Below, piece after piece: positions 23,675 through 34,300 of a stretch of 36,804 nucleotides of DNA. Positions within the stretch are counted from its first letter, which is position 1; each line of letters starts with the position of its first letter. The translations under genes and the position numbers were made by a program. Origin of the DNA: Bacillota bacterium (GTDB lineage Bacteria > Bacillota > Proteinivoracia > UBA4975 > VEMY01); the NCBI GenBank assembly GCA_009711825.1, contig VEMY01000029.1, positions 1 through 36,804 on the forward strand, in the 5' to 3' direction. The notes under the pieces were generated by a model. It had not been told where the DNA came from. It did no database searches and saw only the letters and a program-made list of their open reading frames with translations.

Positions 23675-24532
23675 ATGAAAATGATGCGTGGCCTGCTGCT
23701 GGCCCTAGTTCCGGCGACGGCAGCGGCCCTCTGGTATTTTCGCCTTGACGCCTTGCTTTTGATGGTGGTCAGTATTGTTTCTGCAGTCGGTGCTGAAGCG
23801 CTTTATCAGTTCATTTTCCGCAAACCGATTAAGATTAAAGATTACAGCGCTGTCGTTACCGGCTTGTTGCTTGCGTTAACGGTCTCGCCATCATTACCAC
23901 TGCCAATGATGGCGGCCGGGGCCGCCTTTGGTATTATCTTCGGCAAACAGGTGTGGGGAGGCCTGGGCAAAAATATCTTCAACCCCGCCCTCACTGGCAG
24001 GATTTTTATTGTCTTTGCATTTCCTGGTGCCTTGAACCCCTGGCTTTCGCCTGTGGAAATGGTAACCACGGCCACACCGCTGCAGGAATTTCAGTCTGAC
24101 GGGATAGTTGCGCCTCTGGTGGATTTGTTTACCGGCAATATCGCCGGCAGCATCGGTGAGACATCCGCGCTTCTTTTGCTTCTGGGCGCAAGTTTTCTGT
24201 TCTGGAAAAAGTTCGCCAACTGGCGGATCCCCGCCGGCATGATTGGGGCAGTAGCAGTCATCGCGCTCCTGTACGGAGATAATCCCCTTTTCCACATCCT
24301 TTCGGGAAGCCTGCTGCTGGGCGCCCTGTACATGGCCACCGACCCAATGACCTCGCCCAAAACCCAGAGTGGCCGCTGGCTGTTTGGAATCCTGGTGGGT
24401 ATTGTCTTGATGGGATTCCGTTATTACAGCACTTATCCCGAAGGCACCACCTTTGCCATTCTAATTGGCAACGCCCTGGTGCCGCTCATCAACAAATATA
24501 CCGCAAAAAAACCGCAAAAAAAAGTTGCCTAA
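23675..24532 (+). CDS. Stand-alone RnfD/NqrB-like membrane flavoprotein
   Basis: The 285-aa protein has eight or more hydrophobic segments and the NqrB/RnfD layout. GKNIFNPALTGRIFIVFAFP (98-117) and VTTATPLQEF (130-139) are the family's key blocks; Thr134 is the expected site of covalent FMN attachment by ApbE. YMATDPMTSPKT and the C-terminal FAILIGNALVPLINKY also match. Normally the gene sits in rnfCDGEAB or nqr operons that pump Na+ or H+ during electron transfer. None of the partners is in this window. GAGGGGAG precedes ATG 23675. It is the only gene before the terminator at 24536. Confidence 0.87.
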   Translation: MKMMRGLLLALVPATAAALWYFRLDALLLMVVSIVSAVGAEALYQFIFRKPIKIKDYSAVVTGLLLALTVSPSLPLPMMAAGAAFGIIFGKQVWGGLGKNIFNPALTGRIFIVFAFPGALNPWLSPVEMVTTATPLQEFQSDGIVAPLVDLFTGNIAGSIGETSALLLLLGASFLFWKKFANWRIPAGMIGAVAVIALLYGDNPLFHILSGSLLLGALYMATDPMTSPKTQSGRWLFGILVGIVLMGFRYYSTYPEGTTFAILIGNALVPLINKYTAKKPQKKVA

Positions 24533-24535
24533 AGC

Positions 24536-24571
24536 AAAGGTGTGTCTCCGCTAAAGAGACACACCTTTTTA
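24536..24571 (+). terminator. Terminator after the RnfD-like gene
   Basis: AAAGGTGTGTCTC (24536-24548) and GAGACACACCTTT (24556-24568) form 13-bp perfect arms, with T residues to 24570. It may also act on the convergent antiporter gene. Confidence 0.9.
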
Positions 24572-25948
24572 CGTTTCTCGAATTGGAGTGTTGCTGCTCC
24601 CGGGTAATTCCAGCCGGGAATCAAGTCGGAATCCAACTAGAACTGTAATCAGCGGAAACAGATAGCACAGAACTGCGTAGGGCGCGTATTCCAGCGCCGA
24701 GATTCCTGTAATCGTAAAGATGATGATTCCATTTACATTCCAAGGCATCAGCGGTGCAATGATCGTGTTGGTGTCTGAGATGGTCCGGGCAAGAATTGTC
24801 CCGTCCAACCCCAATTGCCTGTATTTCTCCCGGTAGAGACGACCGGGCAAGACTATCCCAGAGGACTGATCGCAGGTGACAACTGTCAGCAGACTACCGA
24901 TGAGACCGGTCTTGTAAATCAATTCGCCCCGATGTTCCACATTGGCAATCGGCTCATAAATCAAAGGCTTGAGGGCCCCGGAGCGCTCGAGGATACCACC
25001 CAGGGCAATTACAGCGATGACAATGAAAAGCACTTCCACCATTCCGACCACGCCGCCGCTCTGCAAAATTGCGCTCAACTCAGGAATCAGGTCGGCGCCC
25101 CGAAAACCAAAAATAAGTTCACTCAAAAGTCCCGAGAAGACGACACCCTGGTAAATTAAAGCCAGAACAGTGCCGCCGGCCAGCCCGACGATAACAGTGG
25201 TCAGCGTTCTAAGACCCAACATGGGTAGGGCGACAATTGCCAAGGGAAACAGAAGCAGTAGCGGGTTGAGATTAAAACCGGCTTCAATCCCCTGCTGATA
25301 AGTAGCAATCAGCTCCAGGTCGCCGGCGGCGCTATACCGAGTCCCCAGCAGATAGTAAATTACAGCACTGACAACCAAAACCGGAACCAGTGTTACTGCC
25401 ATCGTGCGCAGCAACTGGCGGTAACGGCTACCGGTAACTTTCATTGTTAGATTCAGCAATCCCGAGATTGGTGAAATCTTATCGGCGACATAAGCACCCG
25501 ACACCAGCGCCCCCATCAATAGAGCCAATGGAATCCCGAAGCCACGTCCAATGCCCAGGAGCGCAATCCCCAAGGTGCTGATGGTGCCCACAGCAGTACC
25601 CATGAAAATTGAAAGCACCGCAGTAAACAGGAAGGCCATGAACAGGAAATTCATTCCCTCCAGGTATTCAAAACCATAGAACATTACCGCCGGCACCACC
25701 CCGGAAGCCATCCACACCGAGATATTGGCGCCAATCAGCAGGATGAACAAATAGAGCTCCCGACACTCCACAACACCCGCCCAGGCCATTGCCAGTAACG
25801 CCCTTACCGAAAGTCCGTCCCGAGAAAGCAACAGAAGACTGAAAGCGATACCCAACAGAAAGGGATAGAGCAGAGATATGTTGATTATCACACTAATTAG
25901 AATCGCAACGCTGACGAAGATGGCAATTGCATAGGCCCGACGCTTCAA
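24569..25948 (-). CDS. nhaC: Na+/H+ antiporter of the NhaC family
   Basis: The 459-aa protein has about 11-12 membrane segments. GAYVADKISPISGLLNL (about 150-167) and DTNTIIAPLMPWNVNG (about 390-405) are the conserved blocks of the NhaC/MleN family. TAVGTISTLGIALLGIG fits the family too. It would exchange Na+ and H+, or in MleN relatives couple to an organic acid. TTG 25948 follows GGGGGAGGGC; no better start is near. Its monocistronic layout and the gap upstream suggest a separate promoter. Confidence 0.87.
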   Translation of the reverse strand: MKRRAYAIAIFVSVAILISVIINISLLYPFLLGIAFSLLLLSRDGLSVRALLAMAWAGVVECRELYLFILLIGANISVWMASGVVPAVMFYGFEYLEGMNFLFMAFLFTAVLSIFMGTAVGTISTLGIALLGIGRGFGIPLALLMGALVSGAYVADKISPISGLLNLTMKVTGSRYRQLLRTMAVTLVPVLVVSAVIYYLLGTRYSAAGDLELIATYQQGIEAGFNLNPLLLLFPLAIVALPMLGLRTLTTVIVGLAGGTVLALIYQGVVFSGLLSELIFGFRGADLIPELSAILQSGGVVGMVEVLFIVIAVIALGGILERSGALKPLIYEPIANVEHRGELIYKTGLIGSLLTVVTCDQSSGIVLPGRLYREKYRQLGLDGTILARTISDTNTIIAPLMPWNVNGIIIFTITGISALEYAPYAVLCYLFPLITVLVGFRLDSRLELPGSSNTPIRET

Positions 25949-26065
25949 CGCCCTCCCCCTCTCAAAAAATATCCACTCCTCTATCTTATGTCTTTGCCTG
26001 AAAAATGCAAGGGAAAATAACTGCCATGACAGATCCCACCGGATGCTTACTGGCTGTAGCTTAGT

Positions 26066-26095
26066 TTGACAATCCCGGCTTTGCCCGCATACATA
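26066..26095 (+). promoter_or_regulatory. Promoter of the CoA-transferase gene
   Basis: A perfect TTGACA lies at 26066-26071. Candidate -10 boxes are ATACAT (17-nt spacing, 26089-26094) or TACATA (18-nt, 26090-26095). Confidence 0.5.
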
Positions 26096-26128
26096 GAACT
26101 ACCGAGTAATTGTTAGGGGCGGTGAACT

Positions 26129-27622
26129 ATGGATGTTAAAATCATGACTGCCCGGGATGCAGTAGACCTGATTCCCTCCCAATGCACCTTGCTCACAGAG
26201 GGCTTTGTCGGCGCCTGTTTTGCCGAGGAGCTGGCCATGGCCTTAGAGCAGCGCTTCCTGGAGACAAAGCTTCCCCGTAATTTGACTTTGGTCTACGCAG
26301 CCGGCCAAGGCGATGCTGGTGACCGCGGTCTCAACCACCTGGGCCACGCCGGACTCTTGCGGCGAGTAATTGGCGGCCATTGGAATCTGGTGCCCAAGAT
26401 TCAGGCACTGGCAATGGCCGAGGAAATTGAGGCATACAACCTGCCCCAGGGTGTAATCACCCATTTAACCCGGGATATCGCTGCCGGTAAGCCCGGCACC
26501 CTTACCAGTGTAGGGCTGGGCACTTTTGTTGATCCGCGCCAGGAAGGTGGGCGCCTGAACCGACGAACCAAAAAGGACATCGTTGAAGTTCTCGAAACCG
26601 GCGGCCGGGAGTTCTTGTTCTATCATCCCTTTTCGGTGGATGTGGCCTTACTTCGAGGCACCTACGGCGATGAGCTGGGCAATGTCAGCATGGAAAAGGA
26701 AGGGCTCACAGCTTCTATGCTGGCGGCGGCGCAGGCAGCTAAAAACTCCGGCGGCCTGGTGCTGGTTCAGGTGGAAAAAATAGTTGCAGCCAACAGCCTC
26801 GCCCCCCGCTCGGTGCAAATCCCCGGGATTTTGGTGGACGTGCTGGTTCCTGTTGCTGTCAAGGAAAACCACATGCAGACTTATCGGACCGGGTATAACC
26901 CCGCATTCTCCGGCGAGATTCGTGCCCCCCTGCAATCGCTGCCACAGTTGGCTCCGGGCGTGCGGCGAATTATTGCCCAACGGGCGCTGAAGGAATTGAC
27001 ACCGGGGGCGGTGGTGAACCTGGGGATTGGCATGCCGGAAGGGATTGCGGCCCTGGCCAATGAAGCTGGTCGGAACGACTTTACCCTCACGGTGGAAGCA
27101 GGGCCAATCGGCGGAATACCCCAGGGCGGCCTCGACTTTGGCTGTGCTGTCAACCCCCAGGCAATCATCGACATGGCCAGCCAATTTGACTTTTATCAGG
27201 GCGGAGGACTAGATATCGCCTTTCTAGGCATGGCCCAGGTCGACCGGGATGGGAATGTGAATGTCAGCAAATTCAGCGGCAAAATCCCCGGCTGCGGCGG
27301 GTTTATCGATATCTCGCAAAACGCCCGCAAAGTTGTGTTTTGCGGCAGTTTTACGGCCAACGGTCTGGAAGCAAAAACAACTGCAAAAGGCGTAAACATC
27401 ATCCGGGAGGGCAGCATTCGCAAATTTGTCCCGCGGGTTGAGCAAATCACCTTTAACGGCAAGCTGGCTGCAGAACGTGGCCAGGATGTGCTCTATATTA
27501 CAGAGCGGGCGGTGTTTCGCCTGACCAAAGCAGGCCTGAAACTAGAGGAGGTCTACCCCGGAATCGACCACAAACGCGACATCCTCGCCCAGCTGCCGCC
27601 AGGAACGTTTCTCACTGGTTGA
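26129..27622 (+). CDS. Family I CoA-transferase (propionate/acetate or 3-oxoacid type, YdiF/Pct-like)
   Basis: The 497-aa protein is a single-chain fusion of the alpha and beta halves. The N-terminal half starts KIMTARDAVDLIP and contains GGHWNLVPKI. The C-terminal half has LGIGMPEGIA and TLTVEAGPIGGIPQGGLDFG (320-339), with Glu323 as the catalytic glutamate that forms the glutamyl-CoA thioester. It moves CoA between short-chain acids, for example acetyl-CoA and propionate or lactate. Substrate is not fixed by sequence. The start is ATG 26129 behind a weak GGGGCGG. The last codons (PGTFLTG) lie inside a REP-like repeat copy. Confidence 0.88.
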   Translation: MDVKIMTARDAVDLIPSQCTLLTEGFVGACFAEELAMALEQRFLETKLPRNLTLVYAAGQGDAGDRGLNHLGHAGLLRRVIGGHWNLVPKIQALAMAEEIEAYNLPQGVITHLTRDIAAGKPGTLTSVGLGTFVDPRQEGGRLNRRTKKDIVEVLETGGREFLFYHPFSVDVALLRGTYGDELGNVSMEKEGLTASMLAAAQAAKNSGGLVLVQVEKIVAANSLAPRSVQIPGILVDVLVPVAVKENHMQTYRTGYNPAFSGEIRAPLQSLPQLAPGVRRIIAQRALKELTPGAVVNLGIGMPEGIAALANEAGRNDFTLTVEAGPIGGIPQGGLDFGCAVNPQAIIDMASQFDFYQGGGLDIAFLGMAQVDRDGNVNVSKFSGKIPGCGGFIDISQNARKVVFCGSFTANGLEAKTTAKGVNIIREGSIRKFVPRVEQITFNGKLAAERGQDVLYITERAVFRLTKAGLKLEEVYPGIDHKRDILAQLPPGTFLTG

Positions 27623-27649
27623 CCAGCTACCGGGGACGTTTCCCACTGG
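27602..27649. repeat. REP-like direct repeat pair over the CoA-transferase stop
   Basis: GGAACGTTTCTCACTGG (27602-27618) recurs as GGGACGTTTCCCACTGG (27633-27649), with two mismatches and a 31-nt period. The first copy encodes the last six codons and most of the stop-codon context of the CoA-transferase. Confidence 0.55.
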
Positions 27650-27691
27650 CTCTTCCAGGACCCACAATCGAAAGCTAGACTCCCAAGATTG

Positions 27692-27728
27692 CAAAACCCC
27701 GCTGGCCTTGCCAACGGGGTTATTACTT
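27692..27728. terminator. Bidirectional terminator
   Basis: AACCCCG (27695-27701) and CGGGGTT (27715-27721), with an inner GGC/GCC stem, are followed by ATTACTTATTT on plus and TTTTGC on minus. It serves the CoA-transferase and nitroreductase genes. Confidence 0.75.
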
Positions 27729-28290
27729 ATTTATCTGGATACCGATTGCTGAAGAAAAACTGCTCCCGACTGAGCCGGGCAGGCCGCTCTTTCTCTGTGG
27801 CCAATTGCTCTTCGCTCAGCAGCTCTGTGGCACTGAGATCATGCTTGCCTACAATCAGCAAAGTGATCACCGTCATTTCCCGGGGAATGTTCAGAATCTC
27901 TTTGACCTTGGCTTCCCTGTACCCGGCAATCGGGTGGGCGACTAGGTCCATCTCGGTGGCTTTGAGGATAATAGATGCCGTTGCCATACCGGTGTCAAAA
28001 AGATAATAATCCCGGCCCTTAATCTGGCAGTCCAAGTCCGGCTGGCTGCAAACGGCAATGATCATAGACCCGGCTTTTGCCCAGGCATTGCCCCGGGGCA
28101 GTGCCTGTTCTTTGAGCTCGCCCAGCACTTCCGGATCCCAGGCCGCCACATAACGCCATGGCTGATTATTAAAGCAGGATGGCGCCAAGGTGGCGGCCTC
28201 CGCCAATTCACTCAGAATCTGCTCCGTTATCTGTACCGGAGCCAGGGCCCGATAGGCACGACGCTTGACAATCGTCTCATTGAGTTCCAT
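27727..28290 (-). CDS. Nitroreductase-family FMN oxidoreductase
   Basis: The 187-aa protein has the family's N-terminal ETIVKRRAYRALAP (the S/R-rich FMN phosphate loop), LAEAATLAPSCFNNQPWRYV and the C-terminal GYREAKVKEILNIPREMTVITLLIVGK. It should bind FMN and use NAD(P)H to reduce nitro, quinone or other small substrates. Length is in the family's short range. ATG 28290 follows GGGGG by about 7 nt; upstream in-frame starts lie in the tandem repeats and lack a site. Confidence 0.85.
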   Translation of the reverse strand: MELNETIVKRRAYRALAPVQITEQILSELAEAATLAPSCFNNQPWRYVAAWDPEVLGELKEQALPRGNAWAKAGSMIIAVCSQPDLDCQIKGRDYYLFDTGMATASIILKATEMDLVAHPIAGYREAKVKEILNIPREMTVITLLIVGKHDLSATELLSEEQLATEKERPARLSREQFFFSNRYPDK

Positions 28291-28338
28291 GTGTTTCCCC
28301 CTCTGTCGAAATTGGTTGAAAATGTCCCAAACAACCTC

Positions 28339-28384
28339 CGTCCCCGAGTGGGCACGTCCCCGAGTGGGCAAAAATGTCCCCGAT
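28339..28384. repeat. 16-bp tandem direct repeat with GTCCCCGA core
   Basis: CGTCCCCGAGTGGGCA occurs at 28339-28354 and again at 28355-28370 with no mismatch, and a partial third copy (TGTCCCCGATGG) follows at 28375. It fills the gap between ligA and the nitroreductase gene. Confidence 0.75.
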
Positions 28385-28386
28385 GG

Positions 28387-30791
<2,405 letters not shown>

Positions 30792-30793
30792 GG

Positions 30794-32932
30794 TCAGTCC
30801 TCGCATGGTGTTAAGGGAGCATACTCTGCCATCAGCTTGCGGCGGCCCTGGCCGGGGAAGTCCACTATAATCACCTGCTGGCTGCCCAAGGTCTCCATGG
30901 CCACCACCGTACCCTTTCCCCATTGGCGATGATTGACCACCATTCCGACAGTGAAATCATGGCGGACAGTGGCTGCGGTAGCACTTTCAGCAGCGGCGCC
31001 GGCCCACTCCTGAATCTGCTGGGGACTGCCGTTGACATAGCGGAGGAACTTGTCATCCACTTCCCGCAAAAACCGGGAGGGGCGGCTGCTGATATGGCGG
31101 CCGAAGATATGACGTGTGCGAGCCCAGATCAGACAGAGTTCCTCCATGGCCCGAGTCATGCCGACATAGCAGAGACGACGCTCCTCTTGGAGCTGGCTTT
31201 CGTCCTCCAGGCAGCGGGAATGGGGAAAGAGCCCCTCCTCCAGCCCGACCAGAAACACTGCAGGAAACTCAAGTCCCTTGGCGCTATGCAGGGTAATCAG
31301 GGTGACCCCCTCGGAATCATTTTCAAAACTATCCAGATCCGAGACCAAAGAAATCTCCTCCAGGAACAAAACCAAATCTCCGCCCACCCGCCGATCATAT
31401 TCTTCGGTAACGGTGAGTAATTCCTGTAGGTTTTCCAGCCGACTATGGGCTTCCACCGTATTCTCGGCTGTGAGCAGGGAGGTATAGCCTGTCCGCTGCA
31501 TTATCTCCTGTAAAGTAATGGTCACCGCTGACTGGCCGGCAATTATGTCCAGCTCTTTCATGAGGTTGGCAAATCCAGCCAGGGCCGAGCCGCTTTTACC
31601 GCCGATCTTTTCTGCGGCTTCAGCCAAATACAGTGCTGGCGCCACACCCTTTTCTGCGGCCAGGGCCAACAGTTTTTCCAGGGTCTTTTGGCCGATGCCC
31701 CGTCGCGGCTCATTAATCACCCGGGCCAAAGACGTGCTGTCCCAAGGATTGACCAACAGTTTCAGGTACGCAAGCATATCCTTGATTTCCTTGCGCCCGT
31801 AGAAAGGAACACCGCCCACCAGCTGGTAGGGTATGTTAGCCCGACGCAGGGCGTCCTCCAGAGTCCGGGACTGGGCCCGGGTCCGGTAGAGCACAGCATA
31901 GTCCGACAGTGGCCGCTGGCCGCTCTGAATAGTGTGGACAACGTAGCCCGCTTCATCGGTTTCCGTCTGGGCGTTGTACACACTGACTTCGGCCCCGTCA
32001 CCAGCTGCAGTCCACAATTCCTTCTGTTTACGCTGATTATTATGGCTGATGATTGAATTAGCGGCCCCGAGGATATTGCCGGTGGAACGGTAATTCTGCT
32101 CCAGCTTAATCACCGTGGCCTCAGGATAATCCTTTTCAAAGTCCAGGATATTGCCGACATCGGCGCCCCGGAACAGGTAAATGGACTGGTCATCATCGCC
32201 CACCACGCAGATATTGCGGTGCGCAGACGCCAATAGATTAACAATTTTATATTGGGCATGGTTGGTATCTTGGTACTCGTCCACATGAATGTAGCGGAAG
32301 CGCTCCTGGTACTGTTCCCGGACTTCCTGATGATTTTCCAAAAGGTTGACGGTTACCACCAAGAGATCATCAAAGTCCAGGGCGTTGTTGGCCTGCAGCT
32401 TGCGCTGGTAGAGTTTGTATACCGTTGCCACCTTCTCGCGGTACCAATCGGTGGCCTGCTTAGAATATTCATCCGGCCCCATCAGCTGATTCTTGGCATT
32501 GCTAATGGCAGAGAGGACCGCCCGGGGCACAAACTTCTTGTCGTCAAGTTCTAACTCCCGCAGGCATTGCTTAACGACCGTCAATTGGTCCTGGTCGTCA
32601 TAAATGCTGAACCCGGGCTGATACCCCGCCTTTTGACCGTGACGGCGCAACATTCGCACACAGGCAGAGTGGAAGGTGGAAATCCACATCCCATCGGTGT
32701 TACCCACCAACGCCTCCACCCGCTCCCGCATCTCGGTGGCAGCTTTGTTGGTAAAGGTTATGGCGAGGATTTCTGATGGCCGGGCCACGCCCGTTTCCAG
32801 CAGGCGGGCAATTCGGTACGTAAGCACCCGGGTCTTGCCGCTGCCGGCGCCGGCAATTATCAACAGCGGGCCGTCGCTATGGCAAACGGCCGCCAGTTGT
32901 TGTTGATTCAGTTCTTGCTCGATTTTTTGCAT
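30794..32932 (-). CDS. pcrA: UvrD/PcrA-type superfamily 1 DNA helicase
   Basis: The 712-aa protein has all SF1 motifs: Q motif, Walker A AGAGSGKT (27-34), ITFTNKAA (Ia), VDEYQDTN (II), VVGDDDQSIYLFRGA (III), LEQNYRS (IV), VTLITLHSAKGLEF (V) and YVGMTRAMEEL (VI). The C-terminal region ends in the PcrA-type VGMVVNHRQWGKGTVVAMETLG domain that binds RNA polymerase. PcrA removes RecA filaments and takes part in repair and plasmid replication. ATG 32932 is chosen for better spacing from GAGAGG; GTG 32941 is possible. It heads the pcrA-fosB-ligA cluster. Confidence 0.95.
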   Translation of the reverse strand: MQKIEQELNQQQLAAVCHSDGPLLIIAGAGSGKTRVLTYRIARLLETGVARPSEILAITFTNKAATEMRERVEALVGNTDGMWISTFHSACVRMLRRHGQKAGYQPGFSIYDDQDQLTVVKQCLRELELDDKKFVPRAVLSAISNAKNQLMGPDEYSKQATDWYREKVATVYKLYQRKLQANNALDFDDLLVVTVNLLENHQEVREQYQERFRYIHVDEYQDTNHAQYKIVNLLASAHRNICVVGDDDQSIYLFRGADVGNILDFEKDYPEATVIKLEQNYRSTGNILGAANSIISHNNQRKQKELWTAAGDGAEVSVYNAQTETDEAGYVVHTIQSGQRPLSDYAVLYRTRAQSRTLEDALRRANIPYQLVGGVPFYGRKEIKDMLAYLKLLVNPWDSTSLARVINEPRRGIGQKTLEKLLALAAEKGVAPALYLAEAAEKIGGKSGSALAGFANLMKELDIIAGQSAVTITLQEIMQRTGYTSLLTAENTVEAHSRLENLQELLTVTEEYDRRVGGDLVLFLEEISLVSDLDSFENDSEGVTLITLHSAKGLEFPAVFLVGLEEGLFPHSRCLEDESQLQEERRLCYVGMTRAMEELCLIWARTRHIFGRHISSRPSRFLREVDDKFLRYVNGSPQQIQEWAGAAAESATAATVRHDFTVGMVVNHRQWGKGTVVAMETLGSQQVIIVDFPGQGRRKLMAEYAPLTPCED

Positions 32933-33021
32933 CGGTTCCACATCCTCTCATATTAATAATAGTGCAAACCGGGCCGGGGCGCAACAATGCAAAGTGGCAG
33001 TGGTTGCCAGAGAAACCAAAG

Positions 33022-33048
33022 AAAAATGCTGGCGTCAGAGCGCCAGCA
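33022..33048 (-). terminator. Minus-strand terminator between divergent genes
   Basis: TGCTGGCG (33027-33034) and CGCCAGCA (33041-33048) pair across TCAGAG. Read on the minus strand the hairpin is followed by TTTTTC. No minus-strand gene ends here: it lies upstream of pcrA and would stop antisense transcripts from the right. Confidence 0.65.
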
Positions 33049-33077
33049 GTGCAAATTACTTTAAGGGGGAAGAGCAC

Positions 33078-33914
33078 TTGCCTAGAATTGTAGTTTTTTT
33101 ATTAATTATCCTCGTAGCACTCACCATCTATGCATGGCAAATTGAACCCAACTGGTTGGAAGTAACTACTGTCGATGTGGAGCTCTTCGGACTGCCCCAG
33201 CAACTGGATGGATTTACAATCCTCCACCTAAGCGATTTGCACCTCAAGCGCTTCGGAAGGGAGCAGGCACGACTTTTGGAGGCGATTGCAAGCCATCATT
33301 ACGACATGATTGCAATCACCGGCGACTTGCTGGATAACCCACGAAACACCGGTCTGGACCCGGTGACAGAACTCCTAGACGGCCTCGATGGACCAGTATA
33401 CTTTGTGTTTGGCAATCATGATTACCACGATTATAATCAACTCACCCAGGAGCTAAAAGCACGGGATATAACAATACTAGCCAATCAACATGTACGCGTA
33501 CGCCATAACGGCACCACTTTGCAGGTGGCTGGTATCCATGACCTCCACACCGCCCGCGTGAACCCATCAGCCCAATACCAACCTGATCTGGAGGCGGCGC
33601 TGGCGAACGCCAGCAAGGCCCTGCCACTAATCCTGCTCAGTCACTCCCCGGCTGTCTTGGAGAACTATCCACTCCCTGATTGGGGAGTCGACCTGGTGCT
33701 TGCCGGACACACCCATGGCGGTCAAATAAAAATTCCCGTCCTTGGGGCGCCTTTTACAGCCAGCGGCCGAATGTTTGACAAATACGTAGAGGGTCTGTAT
33801 AGAGACAGAACGGTTCAGATGTACATTAATAGGGGGCTGGGAACAAGCTCCCTCCCCCTGCGCTTTTTGTCCCGCCCGGAAGTAACTTTTATCAGGCTCG
33901 TCGGTACCCGCTAA
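33078..33914 (+). CDS. Membrane-anchored metallophosphoesterase (YkuE/YaeI-like)
   Basis: The 278-aa protein has an N-terminal membrane segment (IVVFLLIILVALTIYAW) and the calcineurin-like dimetal site: SDLH (D53, H55), TGDLLD (D83), GNHD (N113, H114), LLSHSP and GHTHGGQ. Relatives hydrolyse UDP-diacylglucosamine or other phosphoesters in the envelope. TTG 33078 has AAGGGGG 8 nt upstream; the in-frame extension above it lies over a hairpin and has no site. It stands alone on the plus strand between minus-strand clusters. Confidence 0.9.
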   Translation: MPRIVVFLLIILVALTIYAWQIEPNWLEVTTVDVELFGLPQQLDGFTILHLSDLHLKRFGREQARLLEAIASHHYDMIAITGDLLDNPRNTGLDPVTELLDGLDGPVYFVFGNHDYHDYNQLTQELKARDITILANQHVRVRHNGTTLQVAGIHDLHTARVNPSAQYQPDLEAALANASKALPLILLSHSPAVLENYPLPDWGVDLVLAGHTHGGQIKIPVLGAPFTASGRMFDKYVEGLYRDRTVQMYINRGLGTSSLPLRFLSRPEVTFIRLVGTR

Positions 33915-33918
33915 CCCG

Positions 33919-34236
33919 CTAGCTGTTGTCGGGCAAAAAGATTGGCTGTAACAGGGCCAGAATCAATGACAGCACTGCAATCGGATCAAAACTCAGACCC
34001 CAGAACATCAACTGCTCGGCGATTTCCAGCTTAAGAAATGCCGCTGCCAAGGTCAGACTGACATAGATACCGCCGGCATTGGCGATAACTGTCCTCACCT
34101 CCCGGGAAAGAAAGGTTTCGTTGGGTTCCAGCGAACTGGTCAGTCTTAGACGCTTGCGGCGATGACATAGTCGCAGCCAGGCGCTGAGCAGCACCAAAAA
34201 GATACTGGCAATAATCAGCAGTATACCATAAAGCAC
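33919..34236 (-). CDS. Small membrane protein of unknown function
   Basis: The 105-aa protein has an N-terminal membrane segment (MLYGILLIIASIFLVLLSAWL), a basic stretch (RLCHRRKRLRL) and two more hydrophobic segments (VIANAGGIYVSLTLAAAFL; FDPIAVLSLILALLQPIFL). I do not recognise the family. GTG 34236 follows GGAGGTGA. Both the ribosome site and start lie in a hairpin. It is 64 nt downstream of nagB and may be its last operon gene. Confidence 0.6.
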   Translation of the reverse strand: MLYGILLIIASIFLVLLSAWLRLCHRRKRLRLTSSLEPNETFLSREVRTVIANAGGIYVSLTLAAAFLKLEIAEQLMFWGLSFDPIAVLSLILALLQPIFLPDNS

Positions 34237-34257
34237 CGGAATCTCACCTCCGGTGCT
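34232..34257 (-). promoter_or_regulatory. Hairpin containing the start site of the small membrane protein gene
   Basis: AGCACCGG (34232-34239) and CCGGTGCT (34250-34257) pair perfectly around a 10-nt loop. On the minus strand GGAGGTGA begins in the stem and runs into the loop, and the GTG start is in the other stem arm. It may also act as a nagB 3' end; on plus it is followed by ATTTTATT. Confidence 0.55.
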
Positions 34258-34300
34258 ATTTTATTAAACTGGGTGGAAAAATAGTCCTCCTGGCAACCGC

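Noticed and set aside
28339-28384. CRISPR array
   Set aside because: The units are adjacent without spacers, only two full copies exist and no cas genes are near.
30923-31420. 165-aa frame opposite pcrA
   Set aside because: It is an antisense shadow in a GC-rich coding region with no start signal. Similar long frames opposite gatB, ligA and the MalT-like gene were dropped for the same reason.
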